This document shows, piece by piece, positions 1-12,778 of a DNA stretch of 64,000 bases (positions within the stretch are counted from its first letter, which is position 1; each line of letters begins with the position of its first letter). The stretch covers positions 6,510,001 to 6,574,000 of the forward strand of contig NZ_JAPEOX010000001.1 of the NCBI RefSeq assembly GCF_026340675.1. Reading direction: 5' to 3'. The DNA comes from Streptomyces sp. NBC_01264 (GTDB lineage: Bacteria; Actinomycetota; Actinomycetes; Streptomycetales; Streptomycetaceae). The notes below the pieces were generated by a model. The model had not been told where the DNA came from and made no database searches. It saw only the letters and a list, made by a program, of their open reading frames with translations. The position numbers and the translations under genes were made by a program.

Positions 1-186
1 GGTCACGCCCAGATCGCGGCTGACCGCAAGGCTGCCTCTTCCGCCCTCCGTCAGGACGTCGGCAAGCTGGCGACCGACCTGGCCGGAAAGCTTGTCGGCG
101 AGTCCCTCGAGGACCACGCCCGGCAGAGCCGCACGATCGACCGCTTCCTCAGCGAGCTTGAGGAGAAGGCCGAGGCCGCCCGATGA
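1..186 (+). CDS. atpF: ATP synthase Fo subunit b, C-terminal part (partial)
   Basis: This is the last 61 codons of the b subunit; the gene begins before the window. Subunit b is the membrane-anchored peripheral stalk that ties F1 to Fo. What remains is an alanine- and charge-rich amphipathic helix ending in EEKAEAAR, as expected for the stalk end that meets delta. The membrane anchor lies upstream of the window. The stop overlaps the atpH start (ATGA), which suggests translational coupling in the atp operon. The identity rests mainly on this position and the helix composition. Confidence 0.85.
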   Translation, partial: GHAQIAADRKAASSALRQDVGKLATDLAGKLVGESLEDHARQSRTIDRFLSELEEKAEAAR

Positions 187-998
187 ACGGAGCGAGCCGC
201 GACGCGCTGGCCACCGCCCGCGAGCGTCTCGACGCGCTGACGGACAACACGTCCGTCGACGCGGCGAAGCTCGCCGGCGAGCTGGCGTCCGTCACCGCGC
301 TGCTCGACCGTGAGGTCTCGCTGCGTCGGGTCATCACGGACCCGGCGCAGTCCGGCGAGGCCAAGGCCGAGCTGGCAAACCGCCTGCTGGGCGGCCAGGT
401 GGGCGGGGAAACCCTCGACCTGGTGTCCGGAATGGTCCGGTCCCGCTGGTCGCAGTCCCGTGACCTGGTGGACTCGCTCGAGGTTCTGGCGGCCACCGCC
501 GACCTCACGGCGGCCCAGGCCGCCGGTGGCCTCGACGACGTCGAGGACGAGCTGTTCCGCTTCGGCCGGATCGTCACCTCGAACACCGAGCTGCGCGCAG
601 CACTGACCGACCGGTCGGCGACCGCCGCCGCCAAGAGCCAGCTGCTCCGCAGCCTGCTCGGCGGCAAGGCGAACGCCGTCACCGAGCGGCTGGTCACGCG
701 TCTCGTCACGCACCCGCGTGGACGTAGCCTGGAAGCGGGCCTCGAGTCCCTTTCGAAGGTCGCCGCCGAGCGTCGTGGCCGCATGGTCGCCACCGTGACC
801 ACCGCGGTTCCGCTCAGCGATGTCCAGAAGCAGCGTCTCGGCGCGGTGCTGGCCAAGCTGTACGGCCGCCCGATGCACCTGAACCTCGACGTGGACCCCA
901 CGGTCCTCGGCGGGATCTCGGTGCGGGTCGGCGACGAGGTCATCGACGGCACCATCGCGGACCGCATCGCCGAGGCGTCGCGCCGCATGGCCGGCTGA
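183..998 (+). CDS. atpH: ATP synthase F1 subunit delta
   Basis: Delta connects the top of the F1 alpha3beta3 head to the peripheral stalk made by subunit b. The 271-residue length is typical of actinobacterial delta, which is longer than the roughly 180-residue E. coli protein. The C-terminal part carries the family pattern around [23 protein letters not shown], with GG and RVG conserved. The start overlaps the atpF stop by four bases, so no separate ribosome binding site is needed. The gene order atpF-H-A-G-D-C is the standard one. Confidence 0.95.
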   Translation: MNGASRDALATARERLDALTDNTSVDAAKLAGELASVTALLDREVSLRRVITDPAQSGEAKAELANRLLGGQVGGETLDLVSGMVRSRWSQSRDLVDSLEVLAATADLTAAQAAGGLDDVEDELFRFGRIVTSNTELRAALTDRSATAAAKSQLLRSLLGGKANAVTERLVTRLVTHPRGRSLEAGLESLSKVAAERRGRMVATVTTAVPLSDVQKQRLGAVLAKLYGRPMHLNLDVDPTVLGGISVRVGDEVIDGTIADRIAEASRRMAG

Positions 999-1128
999 CC
1001 AGCCACACATTAGAAAAAAGTATTGCCAGCGGCCCGGTTGGGCCGTGCAGAACTTGCAGAAGATTCCTGGGGGTCGCCCCCAGACCCCTAAGAAGCTTCA
1101 GGCCCAACAAGGAGAGCAGGGAACCCAG

Positions 1129-2724
1129 ATGGCGGAGCTCACGATCCGGCCGGAGGAGATCCGGGACGCACTGGAGAACTTTGTCCAGTCGTACCAGCCG
1201 GACGCGGCCTCGCGCGAGGAGGTCGGAACGGTCAGCGTTGCCGGCGACGGCATCGCGAAGGTGGAGGGCCTGCCCTCCGCCATGGCGAACGAACTGCTGA
1301 AGTTCGAGGACGGAACCCTCGGTCTCGCCCTGAACCTCGACGAGCGCGAGATCGGTGCGGTCGTCCTCGGCGAGTTCAGCGGTATCGAGGAGGGCCAGCC
1401 GGTGCAGCGCACCGGTGAGGTGCTCTCCGTCGGCGTCGGCGAGGGCTACCTCGGCCGCGTCGTCGACCCGCTCGGCAACCCGATCGACGGTCTCGGCGAG
1501 ATCGCGACGGAGGGCCGCCGCGCCCTCGAGCTGCAGGCCCCCGGCGTCATGGTCCGCAAGTCGGTCCACGAGCCGATGCAGACCGGCTACAAGGCCATCG
1601 ACGCGATGGTGCCGGTCGGCCGTGGTCAGCGTCAGCTGATCATCGGTGACCGTCAGACCGGCAAGACCGCTCTTGCCGTCGACACGATCATCAACCAGCG
1701 CGACAACTGGCGCTCTGGCGACGTGAACAAGCAGGTCCGCTGCATCTACGTCGCCATCGGCCAGAAGGGCTCGACCATCGCGTCCGTTCGCGGCGCCCTG
1801 GAAGACGCCGGTGCGCTCGAGTACACGACGATCGTCGCCGCCCCGGCGTCCGACCCGGCCGGCTTCAAGTACCTGGCGCCGTACACCGGTTCGGCCATCG
1901 GCCAGCACTGGATGTACGCCGGCAAGCACGTCCTGATCATCTTCGACGACCTGTCGAAGCAGGCCGACGCCTACCGCGCCGTGTCGCTGCTGCTGCGCCG
2001 TCCGCCGGGCCGCGAGGCCTACCCGGGCGACGTCTTCTACTTGCACTCCCGTCTGCTGGAGCGTTGCGCCAAGCTCTCCGACGACATGGGTGCCGGTTCG
2101 ATGACCGGTCTGCCGATCGTCGAGACCAAGGCGAACGACGTGTCGGCGTTCATCCCGACCAACGTCATCTCCATCACCGACGGCCAGTGCTTCCTCGAGT
2201 CCGACCTGTTCAACGCGGGCCAGCGCCCGGCGCTGAACGTCGGTATCTCGGTCTCCCGCGTCGGTGGCTCGGCCCAGCACAAGGCCATGAAGCAGGTTTC
2301 CGGCCGTCTGCGCCTGGACCTCGCCCAGTACCGTGAGCTGGAGGCGTTCGCCGCCTTCGGTTCCGACCTGGACGCCGCGTCGAAGGCCTCGCTGGAGCGC
2401 GGCAAGCGTCTGGTGGAGCTGCTGAAGCAGGGCCAGTACCAGCCGATGCCCGTCGAGGAGCAGGTCATCTCCGTCTGGGCCGGTACCACCGGCAAGATGG
2501 ACGAGGTCCCGGTCAACGACATCCGTCGCTTCGAGTCGGAGCTGCTGGAGCACCTGCGCGTCTCGCGCAAGGACCTCCTCACCTCCATCGCGGACGGCGG
2601 CAAGATGTCGGACGACACCCTCACCTCCATCGCTGACGCCATCGCTGACTTCAAGCGTGGGTTCGAGACCTCGGACGGCAAGCTCCTGGGCGAGGACGCG
2701 CCGGCCGTCAACGTCTCCAAGTGA
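1129..2724 (+). CDS. atpA: ATP synthase F1 subunit alpha
   Basis: Alpha is the non-catalytic nucleotide-binding subunit of the F1 head. The protein is 531 residues and contains the Walker A motif GDRQTGKT in the sequence [14 protein letters not shown]. The ATG at 1129 follows an AAGGAG-type ribosome binding site and starts [15 protein letters not shown], the usual family start. The reading frame is open further upstream from a GTG at 1045, but that stretch is encoded by a dispersed GC-rich intergenic repeat (CCTGGGGGTCGCCCCCAGAC region) and is not protein-like. The 130-base gap after atpH is the largest break before atpG. Confidence 0.97.
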   Translation: MAELTIRPEEIRDALENFVQSYQPDAASREEVGTVSVAGDGIAKVEGLPSAMANELLKFEDGTLGLALNLDEREIGAVVLGEFSGIEEGQPVQRTGEVLSVGVGEGYLGRVVDPLGNPIDGLGEIATEGRRALELQAPGVMVRKSVHEPMQTGYKAIDAMVPVGRGQRQLIIGDRQTGKTALAVDTIINQRDNWRSGDVNKQVRCIYVAIGQKGSTIASVRGALEDAGALEYTTIVAAPASDPAGFKYLAPYTGSAIGQHWMYAGKHVLIIFDDLSKQADAYRAVSLLLRRPPGREAYPGDVFYLHSRLLERCAKLSDDMGAGSMTGLPIVETKANDVSAFIPTNVISITDGQCFLESDLFNAGQRPALNVGISVSRVGGSAQHKAMKQVSGRLRLDLAQYRELEAFAAFGSDLDAASKASLERGKRLVELLKQGQYQPMPVEEQVISVWAGTTGKMDEVPVNDIRRFESELLEHLRVSRKDLLTSIADGGKMSDDTLTSIADAIADFKRGFETSDGKLLGEDAPAVNVSK

Positions 2725-2744
2725 CGACGGAAGGAAGCTGACTC

Positions 2745-5101
<2,357 letters not shown>

Positions 5102-5135
5102 AGCCGCGCTCATCCGTGAGCACAGCTGATCGACG

Positions 5136-5164
5136 GAGAGGGGCGGGTGTGTCCCGTCCCTCTC
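5136..5164 (+). promoter_or_regulatory. Hairpin between atpD and atpC
   Basis: Arms GAGAGGGGCGGG and CCCGTCCCTCTC pair over 12 positions with one G-T wobble around a 5-base TGTGT loop. There is no long T-tract after it. It lies inside an operon whose other genes overlap or nearly touch, so it is more likely an attenuator or mRNA-processing element lowering epsilon expression than a full terminator. This function is inferred. Confidence 0.55.
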
Positions 5165-5230
5165 CTCACGCCCATTAGAATTTGACCCAACACCCGGCCA
5201 TTGGGCCGGGTGGTGACCCGAGGAGCCACC

Positions 5231-5605
5231 ATGGCTGCTGAGCTGCACGTCGAGCTGGTCGCGGCGGACCGGAATGTCTGGTCCGGCGAGGCCACCCTGG
5301 TTGTCGCCCGCACCACGTCCGGCGACATCGGCGTCATGCCCGGTCACCAGCCGCTTCTCGGTGTGCTGGAATCGGGCCCGGTGACCATCCGTACCGTCGG
5401 CGGCAACACTGTCGTCGCCGCGGTGCACGGCGGATTCATCTCGTTCGCGGACAACAAGCTGTCCCTGCTGGCCGAGATCGCCGAGCTTGCCGACGAGATC
5501 GATGTCGAGCGGGCGGAGCGGGCACTGGAGCGCGCGAAGGCGGAGACCGATTCGGTCTCCGAGCGTCGCGCCGATGTCCGGCTGCGCGCGGTTTCGGGGC
5601 GCTGA
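5231..5605 (+). CDS. atpC: ATP synthase F1 subunit epsilon
   Basis: Epsilon binds gamma at the base of the central stalk and modulates ATP hydrolysis. The 124-residue protein starts MAAELHVELVAADRNVWSG and has the beta-sandwich family pattern TTSGDIGVMPGHQPLLGVL, followed by a two-helix C-terminal domain rich in Glu and Arg. The ATG at 5231 has AGGAG five bases upstream; an in-frame GTG further up is rejected because the extra residues are not conserved-looking. It is the last gene of the atp operon and is followed by a terminator. Confidence 0.95.
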   Translation: MAAELHVELVAADRNVWSGEATLVVARTTSGDIGVMPGHQPLLGVLESGPVTIRTVGGNTVVAAVHGGFISFADNKLSLLAEIAELADEIDVERAERALERAKAETDSVSERRADVRLRAVSGR

Positions 5606-5631
5606 GCCCCGGTACCGGTAAGAGCTTTAAA

Positions 5632-5681
5632 CCTCAGCCGCGGCCTGTTCCGGAATTTTCCGGACCGGGTCGCGGCTGAGG
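5632..5681 (+). terminator. Terminator of the atp operon
   Basis: A perfect 11-bp stem, CCTCAGCCGCG / CGCGGCTGAGG, encloses a second short dyad (TCCGGAA..TTCCGGA). It begins 27 bases after the atpC stop and sits before the next gene, as expected of a rho-independent-like terminator in Streptomyces, where U-tracts are often weak. Confidence 0.75.
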
Positions 5682-5738
5682 CGATGCGGGTGCGTTTTTG
5701 GATGTGCGTCATTCGATGAGCGAGGAGGTCGGTGAAAG

Positions 5739-6188
5739 ATGCTCCTCGCTCTGCTTGTGAGCGGCCTGGTCGTCGTAGCCCTGGTGGTGATCGGGCTGTT
5801 TGTGTTCGGGCTGCGCCGCAGGCTGATCCAGCGCTCCGGCGGCACCTTCGACTGCAGCATGCGCTGGGGGGTGTCCGAGGAACCGGACGTCTCCGGCAAG
5901 GGCTGGGTGTACGGGGTCGCGCGCTACAGCGGTGACCGCATCGACTGGTTCCGTGTCTTCAGCTACTCCCCGCGGCCGCGCCGGCTGCTGGAGCGGTCCT
6001 CCATCGAGGTCGTGGCCCGCCGTGCGCCCGAGGGCGAGGAGGAGCTGGCCCTGCTCTCCGACGCCGTCGTACTCTGCTGCGCGCATCGCGGCACCCGCCT
6101 GGAGCTGGCGATGAGCGATGACGCGCTGACCGGTTTCCTGGCCTGGCTGGAGGCCGCGCCGCCCGGGCAACGGGTGAACGTGGCCTGA
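5739..6188 (+). CDS. DUF2550 family membrane protein
   Basis: This is a 149-residue protein with one N-terminal membrane helix (about residues 3-26, LLALLVSGLVVVALVVIGLF) followed by a cytoplasmic Arg-rich segment and a compact beta-rich domain. It matches the DUF2550 family, found directly downstream of the atp operon in actinomycetes; the biochemical role is unknown. The ATG at 5739 has GAGGAGG about 10 bases upstream. It ends just before a strong bidirectional hairpin shared with the convergent chitinase gene. Confidence 0.8.
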   Translation: MLLALLVSGLVVVALVVIGLFVFGLRRRLIQRSGGTFDCSMRWGVSEEPDVSGKGWVYGVARYSGDRIDWFRVFSYSPRPRRLLERSSIEVVARRAPEGEEELALLSDAVVLCCAHRGTRLELAMSDDALTGFLAWLEAAPPGQRVNVA

Positions 6189-6238
6189 GGCCGGCAGCGG
6201 TCGTCCCCGCCGGACGGAGTCCCGCGCGTAAAAAGGGA

Positions 6239-6280
6239 GAAGCCGGGGAGACGGGGGGCGGACCCCGTCTCCCCGGCTTC
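6239..6280. terminator. Bidirectional terminator between DUF2550 gene and chitinase
   Basis: A perfect 18-bp stem (arms from GAAGCCGGGGAG... to ...CTCCCCGGCTTC) closes a 6-base loop, GGCGGA. It lies between two convergent genes and can stop transcripts from both sides. Confidence 0.85.
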
Positions 6281-6308
6281 GTCTCTCACCGGGCCGTGCG
6301 CTCAGGGG

Positions 6309-8168
<1,860 letters not shown>

Positions 8169-8289
8169 GGGTGCTCCTCCGAGGTCCGCAGCGGCCGTGG
8201 GGACGGCCGCTGCATGGGGGTGGGACCTGCGCCGCCCGTGAGCGGGGCCGTGACGTCTTGTCATGGCACGCTCACCACAGTTGTGCGTG

Positions 8290-8331
8290 AGAGTAGAAAG
8301 GTCTGGACCAACCGTCAAGGGGTCCAGACCT
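8290..8331 (-). promoter_or_regulatory. Chitinase promoter with two dre-like (DasR) sites
   Basis: On the minus strand a -35 box TTGACG (8313-8318) is separated by exactly 17 bases from a -10 box TACTCT (8290-8295). Two near-palindromic 12-mers, TGGTCCAGACCT (8299-8310) and the AGGTCTGGACCC form (8320-8331), lie in the spacer and just upstream of -35, 21 bp apart centre to centre. They match the direct repeats known from Streptomyces chitinase promoters and the DasR-responsive element core TGGTCTAGACCA. Binding there would occlude RNA polymerase until GlcN-6-P or GlcNAc-6-P relieves DasR. Confidence 0.8.
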
Positions 8332-8369
8332 CCCGTAGCAGCCTCGGATTCATTTCCGGCCGGATCCGG

Positions 8370-9011
8370 CTAGATCCCCAACTCCTGTGCCAGAACGGCG
8401 GCTTGGACCCGGCTGCGCAGCTCCAGTTTGGCCAGCACCCGGCTGACGTGGGTCTTCGCCGTGGCCTCCGCCATCTCCAGGCGCACCGCGATCTCCGCGT
8501 TCGACAGCCCCTCGCCCAGACACCCCAGCACCTCCCGTTCGCGCGGTGTCAGCGATTCCACCGTCGCCGGTACGGGGACCCGTACGGGCCGCGGGTCCGC
8601 GAACTCCGCGATCAGCCGCCGGGTCACCGCCGGGGCGATCAGGCCCTCCCCGCGCGCGACGGTCCGTACCGCCGCGATCAGCTCCGCCGCGTCCGCGTCC
8701 TTCAGCAGGAAGCCCGCCGCGCCCGCGCGCAGGGCGCCGAAGACGTACTCATCGTGGTCGAAGGTGGTGAGCACGAGGACGTCGGCCAGGCCCTCCGCGA
8801 CCACCTGGCGGGTCGCCGACACCCCGTCCAGGCGCGGCATCTGCACGTCCATGAGCACGAGGTCCGGCCGCAGCTCGCGGGCCAGGCGCACGGCCTCCTC
8901 CCCGTCCGCCGCCTCGCCCGCCACCTCGATGTCGCCGGCGCTGCGCAGGATCAGGACCAGCCCGGCCCGTACCGCGCTCTGGTCCTCCGCCACCACGACC
9001 CTGATCGTCAC
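8370..9011 (-). CDS. NarL/LuxR-family response regulator
   Basis: This 213-residue protein has an N-terminal receiver domain (acidic pocket ED at 9-10, phospho-acceptor Asp55 in LVLMDVQMP, conserved Lys in GFLLKDA) and a C-terminal LuxR-type helix-turn-helix (LTPREREVLGCLGEG, then SNAEIA and AKTHVSRVLAKL). It is the output partner of the histidine kinase encoded just upstream; the two genes overlap by four bases (ATGA). The target genes are not evident. The chitinase promoter lies on the other side but shows DasR-like sites instead. Confidence 0.93.
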   Translation of the reverse strand: MTIRVVVAEDQSAVRAGLVLILRSAGDIEVAGEAADGEEAVRLARELRPDLVLMDVQMPRLDGVSATRQVVAEGLADVLVLTTFDHDEYVFGALRAGAAGFLLKDADAAELIAAVRTVARGEGLIAPAVTRRLIAEFADPRPVRVPVPATVESLTPREREVLGCLGEGLSNAEIAVRLEMAEATAKTHVSRVLAKLELRSRVQAAVLAQELGI

Positions 9012-10231
9012 GTCCGTACCGCCTCTTCCTCCACGGGCAGCGTCGCCCGGACCTGCCAGACCGCGTCCGCGCGGCCCGCTTCGAATGCTCCGCCGAGCAG
9101 CTCCGTCCGCTCGCGCATGCCGATCAGACCGGCGCCGGAGCCGGGTGCGCGGGGGCCGGGGCGGTCCCCGTAGGGGGAGACGACCGTCACCCGCAGCGCG
9201 CCGGCCCCGCCCCTGGCCGCGCCCCTGGTCCCGGCCGCGAGGTCTTCGCGGGCCAGCCGGACGGTGACCGTGCCGGGGGCGGCGTGCTTGAGGGCGTTGG
9301 TCACCGACTCCTGGACGATCCGGTACGCCGCCAGCTCTACGGGGGCGGGCAGGGGCTCCCCGGACGGCCGGTCGTCACGGAGTACGAAGTCCAGCCCGCT
9401 CGCGGCCCCGTTCGTACGGGCCTGCTCCAGCAGGGCGTCCAGCCCGTCCAGCGAGGGCGTGGCGACGGCCTCCTGCCCGGCGCCCGCGTCCCGCAGCAGG
9501 CCGATCAGACGGCGCATCTCGGCCAGTCCCTGGACGCTGTTCTCGCGGATCACCCCGAGCGCCTCGCGGCTGGTGGCGGGGGAGTCGATGGAGAGCGCCG
9601 CGGTGGAGTGGATGGCGATGGCGGAGAGGTGGTTGGCCACCATGTCGTGCAGCTCGCGGGCCATCCGGGCGCGCTCGGCGACAATCGCCTGAGACCGGTC
9701 CATCTCGGCCAGCAGCGCGGTCTGCTCCGCGCGCAGCCGGGCGGCGATGGCGGCCTCGCGGTGGTTGCGCAGGGTGGCGCCGGTCAGCGCCGGACCGAAG
9801 CTGACGATGCCGGTGATCACGCCGATGAGCAGGGCCTGAGGGGTCCGCAGCCAGGCCACGGAGGCGATGGTGACGGCGATGGTGATCAGGCCGGTCTGGA
9901 CCGGGAGGCGGCGGGCCATGGCGGGTTTGCCGTAGACCACGGCCGCGTACATCAGATCGGTGAAGATCAGGACGGTGGCCAGGTTCCCCACGGTGAACTG
10001 GTCGGCGATCAGCCCCGCGGTGCCGACCGCCAGGGTCACCCGGGGCATGCTGCGGCGCAGCAGCTCCATCGGGCCGAGGGCCAGGAGCGGGACCAGGGCC
10101 GCCCAGGCGGGAAACAGCTCCCGGGTGGGGGAGCTGTACACCCCGAGCCACCACAGGAGCAGGCCGGCGGCCACGCTGCCCACGGCGAGCAGCACGTCGT
10201 CGCGGTGCGGTGGCGGGATCTTGAGGGTCAC
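9008..10231 (-). CDS. Sensor histidine kinase (HisKA_3 type)
   Basis: This is a 407-residue membrane sensor kinase. It has about four to five N-terminal hydrophobic segments (residues 13-150), a coiled linker, then the dimerisation/phospho-acceptor helix MARELHDMVANHLSAI (His about 195) typical of NarX/DesK-type kinases, the N-box YRIVQESVTNALKHA and a C-terminal G-box GSGAGLIGMRERTELLGG. The frame is open far upstream, but the GTG at 10231 is the best start since it begins VTLKIPPPHRDDVLL right before the first membrane segment. An ATG 20 codons further upstream is an alternative. The signal is unknown. Confidence 0.88.
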   Translation of the reverse strand: MTLKIPPPHRDDVLLAVGSVAAGLLLWWLGVYSSPTRELFPAWAALVPLLALGPMELLRRSMPRVTLAVGTAGLIADQFTVGNLATVLIFTDLMYAAVVYGKPAMARRLPVQTGLITIAVTIASVAWLRTPQALLIGVITGIVSFGPALTGATLRNHREAAIAARLRAEQTALLAEMDRSQAIVAERARMARELHDMVANHLSAIAIHSTAALSIDSPATSREALGVIRENSVQGLAEMRRLIGLLRDAGAGQEAVATPSLDGLDALLEQARTNGAASGLDFVLRDDRPSGEPLPAPVELAAYRIVQESVTNALKHAAPGTVTVRLAREDLAAGTRGAARGGAGALRVTVVSPYGDRPGPRAPGSGAGLIGMRERTELLGGAFEAGRADAVWQVRATLPVEEEAVRT

Positions 10232-10459
10232 GGGCCCATCCAAACAGGCTGCGGCGGGGGCGGGCGTCGCCATCGCGGCTGCTTTTCGGGCGGGCCCGTA
10301 CATCGAAGGATGCAGACGGCCGCCCCGGCATTCGTCATCGGCGACGAGGAATCCGCGCGAAGCGGGCGGGAAGCTGGAGGCATCCCCTCCCCGCATCCCC
10401 ACCCCGCAACCCCTCCCCGTATCCCCACCCCGCATCCCACCGCAGGAACGGAGACTCCC

Positions 10460-11035
10460 GTGCTCGTCACCCTGATCATCGCCTGTGAAGTCGGCTTCTG
10501 GGTCCTGCTGGCCGGTGGTCTGGCCCTGCGCTACCTCGCGAAGATGCCGAGGACCGGCGCGGCCGTCCTGCTGTGCGAGCCGCTCCTGGAGCTGGCGCTG
10601 CTGGCGGCCACCGCCGTGGACCTGCGCGGCGGCGCCGAGCCGGACTGGAAGCACGGGCTCGCCGCGCTGTACCTCGGCTACACCGCCGCCTACGGGCACT
10701 ACACCGTGCGCTGGCTCGACGGCCACGCCGCGTACCGGCTGGCCGGGGGTCCGAAGCCGGCCGGCGCCGGTCACGGCACGGCGCGGGCCGTCCACGAGTG
10801 GAAGCTCGTCGCCCGGACCCTCCTCGCGGCGGCCGTCGCGGCCGCTCTGCTGCAGGCGGCGATCTGGTACGTCGGCGCCTCGGGCGATACCACCGTGCTG
10901 CGCGGGTGGCAGCTCACGGCGCTGCGGGTGGCCGGCATCCACGCCCTGATCGCCGTCGCCTACACGGTGTGGCCGAAGCCGGCACCGGCGAAAGCCGCCC
11001 TGCGCGACTCGGTGGACGCGCCCGACAGGCTCTAG
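10460..11035 (+). CDS. Four-helix integral membrane protein of unknown function
   Basis: This is a 191-residue hydrophobic protein with membrane segments near residues 3-22, 30-48, 108-128 and 142-165 and a basic/charged loop between the second and third. I do not recognise a family with certainty. The GTG at 10460 is chosen because GGAG lies 6 bases upstream and the first membrane helix begins at residue 2 (VLVTLIIACEVGFWVLL); the frame upstream is Pro/His-rich and not protein-like. It is divergent from the histidine kinase gene, so the two may share a regulatory region. Confidence 0.75.
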   Translation: MLVTLIIACEVGFWVLLAGGLALRYLAKMPRTGAAVLLCEPLLELALLAATAVDLRGGAEPDWKHGLAALYLGYTAAYGHYTVRWLDGHAAYRLAGGPKPAGAGHGTARAVHEWKLVARTLLAAAVAAALLQAAIWYVGASGDTTVLRGWQLTALRVAGIHALIAVAYTVWPKPAPAKAALRDSVDAPDRL

Positions 11036-11171
11036 GTTCGGGCGGACGGCCCGCGCTACGGCAGTCGGCTGGTTCGCGGTCGACTCGGTGGCGGCGGCCG
11101 GGCGGGCGCGGGCGTGAGCTGGTAGGCCATCACCTGTCACTCTCCCGCCGCTCACCCAGAGGGGCTGGTCC

Positions 11172-12001
11172 ATGCCGGGCACGCCGACGATCCGCCGACG
11201 AATCGACCGCATGCTCACCGCTTCCCTGGGCGCGCTGCTCGCGGTCGCGGTACAAGCCGCTCCCGCCCGTGCCGACGTGGGGGACGTGACGGAGTATCCG
11301 GTCACGACCCCCGCGAGCTCCCCCACGGGGATCACGGCGGGACCGGACCGGGCGCTGTGGTTCACCGAGAGCGGTACGAACAAGATCGGGCGGATGCGGC
11401 TCGACGGAACCGTCACCGAGTACGCCGTCCCCACACCGGACGCCTTCCCGTACCACCTCGCGGCCGGCACCGGCGGTGTGTGGTTCACGGAGCTGTTCGC
11501 GGGAAAGATCGGCCGTGTCGACCACTCCGGCAACGTGACCGAGTACCCGCTGCCCGCCGGCTTCGAGTTCCCGTCCGACATCGCGGCCGGCCCGGGCGGA
11601 TCACCCCGTCGGGCACCGTCACGCTCTTCCCCCGGCCGAACCCGGGCGGCAGCGCCGACGGCATCACCCGCGGCCCCGACGGGAACATGTGGTACTCCGA
11701 CCAGCTCGGTGTCATCGGGCGGATCACCCCGAAGGGGGAGGTCGCCGAGTTCCCGGTGCCGGACGGCGCGGAGAAGGTGCCCTTCAACATCGCGACGGGG
11801 CCGGACCGGAACGTCTGGTTCACCGAACTCTTCGGCAACGCCATCGGCCGCGTCGACGCCCTCCCGGGCCGGGGCCACGGCCCGCACGCCGCCGCCCCGC
11901 AGCCGGGTCCGCGCCACGGGCACCCGCGTCACGAACGCCCGCGCCCGGTGCTGCCCTGCCGCGCCGGGGCACTTGCCGGCGCGGCCTCGTTCTGCCGCTG
12001 A
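11172..12001 (+). pseudogene. Virginiamycin B lyase-like protein, disrupted by an internal deletion
   Basis: The first part (from ATG 11172 after AGAGGGG) encodes a signal peptide and beta-propeller blades with the Vgb repeat pattern (WFTE..NKIGR, TEY). At about 11591-11600 the reading frame changes by one base. The rest, in the other frame, continues with GRITPSGTVTLF, MWYSDQLGVIGRITPKG and VWFTELFGNAIGRV. Aligning the blades shows that the lost stretch is the W-F-T-E....K-I half-blade of blade 3. The gap is therefore about 40 bases (3n+1), not a single-base error. The C-terminus after the last blade is also not family-like. Intact Vgb linearises type B streptogramins, but many propellers of this type have other roles. 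Confidence 0.7.
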
Positions 12002-12010
12002 CGACCGGTC

Positions 12011-12583
12011 CTAGCGGTCCCCGCCCGGGACCCACAGGACGTCGCCGACCTCCTTGTTGGCCGTGCGGGCCAGGATGAAGAGGAGGTCGGAGAGGCGGTT
12101 GAGGTAGGTGGCCGTGAGCGGGTTCATGACCTCGCCGTGCGCCTCCAGGGCCGCCCAGGTGGAGCGCTCGGCGCGCCGGACCACCGTGCAGGCCTGGTGC
12201 AGGAGGGCCGCACCGGGAGTGCCGCCGGGGAGGATGAAGCTGCGGAGCTTCTCCAGCTCGCCGTTGAAGAGGTCGCAGTCGGCCTCCAGCTTGTCCACGT
12301 AGAACTGCTCGACGCGCAGCGGCGGGTACTCGGGGTTCTCGGCGACCGGGGTGCAGAGGTCGGCGCCCACGTCGAACAGGTCGTTCTGCACACGGACCAG
12401 GACCTTCACGACATCGGCGGGCAGCGAGCCGAGCGCGATGGCCGTTCCGATGGCCGCGTTGGCCTCGTTGGCGTCGGCGTACGCCGAGATCCGCAGATCG
12501 GTCTTGGCCGTGCGGCTCATGTCGCCGAGTGCGGTCGTGCCCTTGTCGCCGGTACGGGTGTAGATGCGCGTGAGGTTCACCAT
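12011..12583 (-). CDS. Cob(I)yrinic acid a,c-diamide adenosyltransferase, PduO type
   Basis: The enzyme transfers the adenosyl group of ATP to cob(I)alamin, making coenzyme B12. The 190-residue protein starts MVNLTRIYTRTGDKGTTALG, the N-terminal ATP-binding motif of the PduO family, and has the conserved RRAERSTWAAL and NRLSDLLFILARTANKE segments of the five-helix bundle. Adenosylcobalamin is the cofactor of the IcmA mutase encoded 43 kb away and of the mutase that MeaB protects, so this gene fits the acyl-CoA theme of the region. It converges with the disrupted propeller gene, with only 9 bases between them. Confidence 0.93.
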   Translation of the reverse strand: MVNLTRIYTRTGDKGTTALGDMSRTAKTDLRISAYADANEANAAIGTAIALGSLPADVVKVLVRVQNDLFDVGADLCTPVAENPEYPPLRVEQFYVDKLEADCDLFNGELEKLRSFILPGGTPGAALLHQACTVVRRAERSTWAALEAHGEVMNPLTATYLNRLSDLLFILARTANKEVGDVLWVPGGDR

Positions 12584-12778
12584 GCCGCCACCCTAGACCG
12601 GGTCAACTACGGCCCCCTGCCGCACTGCTGGGCCGTCCCGGTGTGATGTCCGTCATCTGAGACGTGACGCGTGTTACTTCGCGGTCACTGGGCCCCTCGC
12701 GGACGCTAGTCTCCGCCGGAGAACGAACGAGGCTGTGCCGTATCTGAGGCCGTGTCCTAGAAGAACGTGGGGTGTGCA

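Noticed and set aside
1045..1128. Upstream extension of atpA from a GTG
   Set aside because: The segment is encoded by a dispersed intergenic repeat and the ATG at 1129 has a ribosome binding site and family-like start.
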